Shown here: positions 35,756 to 40,379 of the stretch, piece by piece | Layout: each line of letters starts with the position of its first letter | Numbering within the stretch: position 1 is the first letter of the stretch | The notes under the pieces: generated by a model | The model's input: only the letters and a program-made list of their open reading frames with translations | Databases searched by the model: none | Told to the model about the DNA's origin: nothing | Position numbers and translations under genes: made by a program | Assembly: GCA_004356615.1 (NCBI GenBank) | Contig: SMWT01000072.1 | Location: 1 to 40,379 of the forward strand | From: Deltaproteobacteria bacterium | GTDB lineage: Bacteria > Bdellovibrionota > Bacteriovoracia > Bacteriovoracales > Bacteriovoracaceae | Reading direction: 5' to 3' | DNA: 40,379 bases

Positions 35756-36598
35756 ATGGCGGAAGAGATAGAAGCTGCCCCAGCAAGTGAAGGGACCATA
35801 ACTCCCGTTGTAAAATGTCCTCCTTGTGAGGAGGGCCTACCATTTTGGATGGCGACCTTTACCGATTTAATCCTCTTACTTTTAACCTTTTTTGTTCTTC
35901 TTTTATCATTTTCCAAAACAGAAACAGCAAAATATCAGGCGGCCTTAGGATCCATTAGAGATGCTTTTGGCGGTAACGTTCTTCGCCAAGGAGAGGTTAT
36001 TGAAAAAGGTAAATCGGCGGAAGATATGCCGGTGATGATGGAGAGTAAGGATTTTATCAGGCCGTTTCCAATAGAGTTTTTAACCACTGAAGGATTTTTT
36101 GATAAGTATGAGTTCAACCGAGAATCAGAAGAGAATCTGAATCTGATGAGGGAGGATCTCAAAGAGTTTAATCTTGCCGATTCGGTAAAAATTCATGAGA
36201 TGCCGGAGGGCGTTAAGGCCAGATTTAAAGACAAAATATACTTTGGCCAGGGATCAACCCGTATTTCAAGCATGGCCTCCTCAGTCTTTGAAAAACTTGT
36301 AAGGCTACTTTCCAAGAAAAATTGGACTATATTTGTTGAAGGATACTCCAGCACAGGTGAAAGATCTATCGATGGCAAATCAGATTCTTTCATCCTATCA
36401 TCCTTGAGGGCAGCAGAAGTCGTAAAGATGTTGGTGGCAAAGGGTGTGCGACCTGAAAAAATTACCACCGTTTTCTATGGTGATTCAAGGCCCATCAAGG
36501 TGAATGGAAAGATTAATAAAAAATTAAGTCGCCGAGTAGAATTTATAATCAGAAAGAGAGATCTTAGTGCGCCGGGATTTAAAGTCCATGGTAAGTAA
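35756..36598 (+). CDS. motB: Flagellar motor protein MotB (OmpA-like C-terminus)
   Basis: PFWMATFTDLILLLLTFFVLLLSFS; C-terminal OmpA/MotB fold with LSSLRAAEVVKML; follows motA. Confidence 0.92.
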   Translation: MAEEIEAAPASEGTITPVVKCPPCEEGLPFWMATFTDLILLLLTFFVLLLSFSKTETAKYQAALGSIRDAFGGNVLRQGEVIEKGKSAEDMPVMMESKDFIRPFPIEFLTTEGFFDKYEFNRESEENLNLMREDLKEFNLADSVKIHEMPEGVKARFKDKIYFGQGSTRISSMASSVFEKLVRLLSKKNWTIFVEGYSSTGERSIDGKSDSFILSSLRAAEVVKMLVAKGVRPEKITTVFYGDSRPIKVNGKINKKLSRRVEFIIRKRDLSAPGFKVHGK

Positions 36599-37484
36599 GG
36601 AAACAGAGCTTTGTTTCTTAACGAATTTTGATTCTATAGAAGAGGCGCTTAAAATCACACTTGGGATTTCTGGATCCCAGATAAAAAAACAACATTTTTC
36701 TAAAGAATTTTTAAAATCTAGAGTATCAAAAGAAAAAAGTTTTAAACTACCTCTAAATTTAATAAATAGAGGAATAATAAACCCAAAATACCTTGGGCCT
36801 GAAGTTGAGATATTGTTTGAAGATGAAAGTTTAATTGCCATAAACAAACCCCCAGAAATTCATTGTCATCCTTTAACCTATTTGGAACAGGACAACTGTT
36901 TAAGCTTTTTAAGAGAAAATCTCTTTTTTAAAAAAAGTGAATTCGCTCATGAGAGAAATTTTGACCCGGGGCTTTTATATAGACTCGATCTAGGTACTTC
37001 TGGTGTGCTTTTTTTGGTTAAGAGTAAAAAAGATTACGAGGAGATTAGAAAAAACTTTCTATCTCACGCCAAGATCAAAACTTATCTGGCCATCATCTCA
37101 GGAGAGTTTAACCAAGAAGGAGAATATAGGCATTTTTTTAAGGCCTTTGGGGAAAAGGGAAATAAAATTATGGTGGCCGATATCCCTTTTGCAGGGGACA
37201 GCTTAGGTGAAGGCAAAATAGAAATTAAAAAATTAGGATATAAAGAGGGTCTTACTCTCGTATCGGTGGAACTCGGGGCCGGTATCAGGCATCAAATTCG
37301 CGCGCAGCTGGCCCATTTAGGTTATCCCATTCTAGGTGATACTCTTTATGGTGGAGAGGACAGCGAACGTCTATTTCTTCACGCCTACCATTACAAAATT
37401 AGTTTTGCTGATAAAGTTTTTGAAGTAATTGCCAAAAACGCCCCATTATTTGGGCGTTTCTTTGACCTTGACGGTATTTTTTAA
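36588..37484 (+). CDS. RluA-family RNA pseudouridine synthase
   Basis: LIAINKPPEIHCHP; LLYRLDLGTSGVLFLVKS; AGIRHQIRAQLAHLGYPILGDTLYGG. Start at 36588 or GTG 36567. Confidence 0.9.
   Translation: MVSKETELCFLTNFDSIEEALKITLGISGSQIKKQHFSKEFLKSRVSKEKSFKLPLNLINRGIINPKYLGPEVEILFEDESLIAINKPPEIHCHPLTYLEQDNCLSFLRENLFFKKSEFAHERNFDPGLLYRLDLGTSGVLFLVKSKKDYEEIRKNFLSHAKIKTYLAIISGEFNQEGEYRHFFKAFGEKGNKIMVADIPFAGDSLGEGKIEIKKLGYKEGLTLVSVELGAGIRHQIRAQLAHLGYPILGDTLYGGEDSERLFLHAYHYKISFADKVFEVIAKNAPLFGRFFDLDGIF
37436..37459. terminator. Bidirectional intrinsic terminator inside the convergent CDS overlap
   Basis: AAACGCCC-CATTATTT-GGGCGTTT: 8-bp perfect stem. Followed by CTTTG on the plus strand and TTGG on the minus strand. 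Confidence 0.6.
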
Positions 37485-37937
37485 ATGCTCTCTAATTATC
37501 TCTGGTGAGTTTAGGGTAGTAAGATTAACCAAAGAATCGCCCGTAGTTAAGGCCTCAATATTTAAGTTTTCGGAATTTAATTTAACTAACACGCTGGAAA
37601 TATTTTCAAGGTTTGCCACTGGCGAATTTTTGGCAATAAAAGAGAGGTGATTGGCCATTTCGCGATAAAGTAAAATTTTAATTTTGGCCGGATCTGTTAT
37701 TGTAGGAGGAATCTTCTCTTCAACTTCTACCAATAGATGGTTTTTATCGCAATTTGCCGACCAGTTTTCTGGAATTTTTAATTCCAACTTTACCAGGGCG
37801 GCTATGCAGGGCGTGCCCTCTAGTAATTGCCTTCTTCTGCTGAAAATACCGTTTTTATCAAAATAGATAAATAAAAGGTAACTAAAAAGGATCGCCATAA
37901 TGGCCAAGGGGTATTTGAGTAGTTTTTGTGACATCAT
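37446..37937 (-). CDS. Hypothetical membrane-anchored protein (163 aa)
   Basis: N-terminal TM (YPLAIMAILFSYLLFIYF), periplasmic-type remainder; ORF convergent with the pseudouridine synthase. Confidence 0.6.
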   Translation of the reverse strand: MMSQKLLKYPLAIMAILFSYLLFIYFDKNGIFSRRRQLLEGTPCIAALVKLELKIPENWSANCDKNHLLVEVEEKIPPTITDPAKIKILLYREMANHLSFIAKNSPVANLENISSVLVKLNSENLNIEALTTGDSLVNLTTLNSPEIIREHLKNTVKVKETPK

Positions 37938-37967
37938 AATTTAATTATGACAGGGTATTGTAGAAAT

Positions 37968-39065
37968 TTACACCCCGCTGATGATGTCGGTTTGCGATTT
38001 GAGGGATTCAGCATGAATATGGCCAAAAATATCCCTTACAAAGTCATCGGATAGTCCCAATTCCCGGCCCTTTTGTACTCTTTGGTTTAAAAGGAATTCG
38101 ATGCGATTCTTTTGAAGGGCCGTAATTTTGCTTTTCCTTTTAGACTCGCCAATTATTTTTACAATCTCCATACGAACTTTTAGGTTTTCCAGCAATTCAA
38201 AGTCTATATGGTCTATCTTTTCTCTCAGGGCCTCAAGTTCCGGCCCAAAATCCTTGTCGGGAGAAAACTCTGTTTTATAACTGAGGTCACGAAGAATTTG
38301 CTGGAGATTTTGTGGGGTTACCTGTTGGGATTTATCACTTAGGGCATTATTTGGATCAATGTGGGATTCAATCATAAGTCCGTCAAAATCTAGGTCCATG
38401 GCCTTTTGAGAGATTTCTTGAATAAGTTCTCGCTTTCCGGCTATATGGCTTGGATCACAAATAAGAGGCAAATTAGGAAGTAAAAGCTTAAGTTCAATGG
38501 GAATTTTCCAATTGGGCCCGTTGCGAAAGCGCGAATCTAGGGTGGTTGAAAATCCTCTGTGAACTGCCATTAATTTAGTGATTCCGACCTTGGAAAATCT
38601 TTCCAAAGCGCCAATCCACAGGGCAATATCAACTGATATGGGGTTTTTAACCATAACGGGAATATCAACTCCCTTCAATGCCGAAGCGATCTCCTGGACG
38701 GCAAAGGGCCCAGTTGTAGTTCTCGCGCCAATCCATAGAATATCGACTTCATTTTTAAGCGCCAACTCTACATGAGAAGCATTTGCTACCTCTGTACAGA
38801 TGGGCAGACCTACTTCCTTTTTAACCTTTAATAGCCATGGGAGAGCTTTTTCACCCATGCCCTCAAAAGAATTTGGCCTGGTTCTTGGCTTCCATATGCC
38901 AGCTCGGAAGATATGGGCCGATTCCCTGCCTTTGAGCTCTCGGGCAGTCTCTAGAACTTGCTGTTCGCTTTCAGCGCTGCAAGGGCCTGAAATGATCAGG
39001 GGACCTGTGAATTTGAATGGCCAATCTTTAAGGGGAGTTATTTCCATAGAAGCAGGTGATAGCAT
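37968..39065 (-). CDS. Bifunctional DAHP synthase (type I, KDSA-like) - chorismate mutase
   Basis: GPLIISGPCSAESEQQV, FRAGIWKPRTRPNSFEGMG, VMVKNPISVDIALWIGALER, PLICDPSHIAGKRE. C-terminal CM (LEALREKIDHIDFELLENLKVRMEIVKIIGESK). Confidence 0.93.
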   Translation of the reverse strand: MLSPASMEITPLKDWPFKFTGPLIISGPCSAESEQQVLETARELKGRESAHIFRAGIWKPRTRPNSFEGMGEKALPWLLKVKKEVGLPICTEVANASHVELALKNEVDILWIGARTTTGPFAVQEIASALKGVDIPVMVKNPISVDIALWIGALERFSKVGITKLMAVHRGFSTTLDSRFRNGPNWKIPIELKLLLPNLPLICDPSHIAGKRELIQEISQKAMDLDFDGLMIESHIDPNNALSDKSQQVTPQNLQQILRDLSYKTEFSPDKDFGPELEALREKIDHIDFELLENLKVRMEIVKIIGESKRKSKITALQKNRIEFLLNQRVQKGRELGLSDDFVRDIFGHIHAESLKSQTDIISGV

Positions 39066-39142
39066 TTCCTTGGTGCATTATCCACCTCTTAAAAATCCCC
39101 CAAATTATTATGATAGAATTTTACAAACAGACAAGGATGGCT

Positions 39143-40379
39143 ATGATTAAATGCGTTACCATATTGCTATTATTGATGGGAAATACCTTTGCCCAAAACC
39201 TCAATATCGAAATTTATCCCATGGCAGATGTTAAAAAAATGCAGGAATTGCCATTTCTTTTTATTGCCGATAATCAATTTAACAATTTTTTGGCAGATCC
39301 TAATATAATTAGAAATACTCTTTTTGATAATTTAAATCCAGTGTCCATAAGACCACCTCAGCTTGATTTATTTGCCCCAGACCTCACATCCTTTGTACTT
39401 AATAAATATGCCAAGTCTAAATACATTATTCATTTGGGGGACGCTTTAAATATCGCCTGTCAAAATGAGTGGAAAGTTCATGTTAATAAATTTAATCCCA
39501 TCAAGTTTGGCAAGAGGGTTCATAGGGGCTGGGTGATGTTACCTGGAAATCACGACGCTTTTTATTATGGCAACACTGCGGGAAACACCTTCTTAAAAAG
39601 AGGGTTTATAAACAGATCATGGAGAGATGCCTGCAATTCAGATACCTATCCACCGGCAGGAGATGTAGAAATCAAAGATGTGGCCATGACTAAAGATATT
39701 CTTACTAAAAGATATTTTACAGAACTCCTCAAACAGGGAAAATTATTTCCAAAAGATTTTCCCCAAATAAAAGATGTCAAATGTGAAACCACCGAAAAGG
39801 CCAATCGAAATAATTTTCGGGAAAAAAGAACCAAGCTAATGGTTTGTGAGTGGAAGAGCTCAAATCCCAAAAGTTTTTTGCAGAGGATGAAATTTACCTA
39901 TCCCATCGAACAGGATATTAGAATCGCTTATAGGTCTTATATCGTTCAAGAGCTAAATATGGGAGTGGTGCCGGGAACTGATTTAAAAATCAAAGGGATA
40001 CTTCTCGATACCGTTGACTATATAAAGGCACCAAGATCTTTTGTCGGGGCCATTGGAATCATGGGGAAACTGTCTGTATTTGGTTCCTATAAAGCCGGTT
40101 TAATGGGAAATATAACAGATATTCAAGCGAGTGTGGTAAAAGATTGGCTTTTATCAGACGGGGAAGCTTCGCTGGTAATATTTATGGGGCATCATCCTTA
40201 TATAAGTCTTTCTCCCTCATCACAAAAGCATTATATGGGATTTAAAAAATTGGCCCCCAATTCTTTTTACATATCCTCTCATACCCATACGGGATTTACC
40301 ATTAATTCAGGCCCGGTAAAAGAAGTTAACGTTGGTTCCATTACCGATTATCCAAATGAATTTGTTTCCCTCTATATGA
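39143..40379 (+). CDS. Secreted calcineurin-like metallophosphoesterase (3' end truncated by window)
   Basis: Own translation from the ATG at 39143: MIKCVTILLLLMGNTFAQ signal peptide; HLGDALN; VMLPGNHDAF; IFMGHHPYISL; YISSHTHTGF. Not in the ORF track because it runs off the window. Confidence 0.85.
   Translation, partial: MIKCVTILLLLMGNTFAQNLNIEIYPMADVKKMQELPFLFIADNQFNNFLADPNIIRNTLFDNLNPVSIRPPQLDLFAPDLTSFVLNKYAKSKYIIHLGDALNIACQNEWKVHVNKFNPIKFGKRVHRGWVMLPGNHDAFYYGNTAGNTFLKRGFINRSWRDACNSDTYPPAGDVEIKDVAMTKDILTKRYFTELLKQGKLFPKDFPQIKDVKCETTEKANRNNFREKRTKLMVCEWKSSNPKSFLQRMKFTYPIEQDIRIAYRSYIVQELNMGVVPGTDLKIKGILLDTVDYIKAPRSFVGAIGIMGKLSVFGSYKAGLMGNITDIQASVVKDWLLSDGEASLVIFMGHHPYISLSPSSQKHYMGFKKLAPNSFYISSHTHTGFTINSGPVKEVNVGSITDYPNEFVSLYM

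Noticed and set aside
37968-39065. DAHP synthase-chorismate mutase fusion as a novelty
   Set aside because: This domain order is a known bifunctional enzyme type; listed as a feature only.

Overview
This is a 40.4 kb, AT-rich, gene-dense bacterial window. Gene content and order resemble a Bdellovibrio/Bacteriovorax-type bacterium, but that is an inference from families; no database search was possible. It reads as chromosomal housekeeping sequence. I saw no tRNA, rRNA, CRISPR array, transposase, integrase or phage module. In order the window carries: mutL (5' part, truncated by the window edge), an FHA-GGDEF cyclase, an acyl-CoA dehydrogenase, a divergent glycoside-hydrolase-like protein, rlmN, sppA, lapB, three orphan envelope-type genes, tolQ/tolR/tolA-like/tolB, a GAF + NtrC-like regulator, an HD phosphohydrolase, ftsE/ftsX/envC-like/ctpA, xseA, an M23 lipoprotein, crcB, a DnaQ-like exonuclease, cdd, punA, a glycosyltransferase, rng, a fused rpsF-rpsR (S6-S18), a DUF2232-like membrane protein, rplI, dnaB, pabB-like, motAB, an RluA-type pseudouridine synthase, DAHP synthase-chorismate mutase, and a truncated metallophosphoesterase. 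I found no clear new defence or mobile system. The most unusual signals are: (1) a single-ORF fusion of ribosomal proteins S6 and S18, with a possible internal S18 start and an attenuator-like hairpin in the leader; (2) a perfect 15-bp inverted repeat just upstream of dnaB whose right arm contains the Shine-Dalgarno; (3) an NtrC-family regulator that has lost GAFTGA, the Walker B acids and the arginine fingers; (4) strong over-representation of GGCC; (5) a bidirectional terminator embedded in the coding overlap of two convergent genes.
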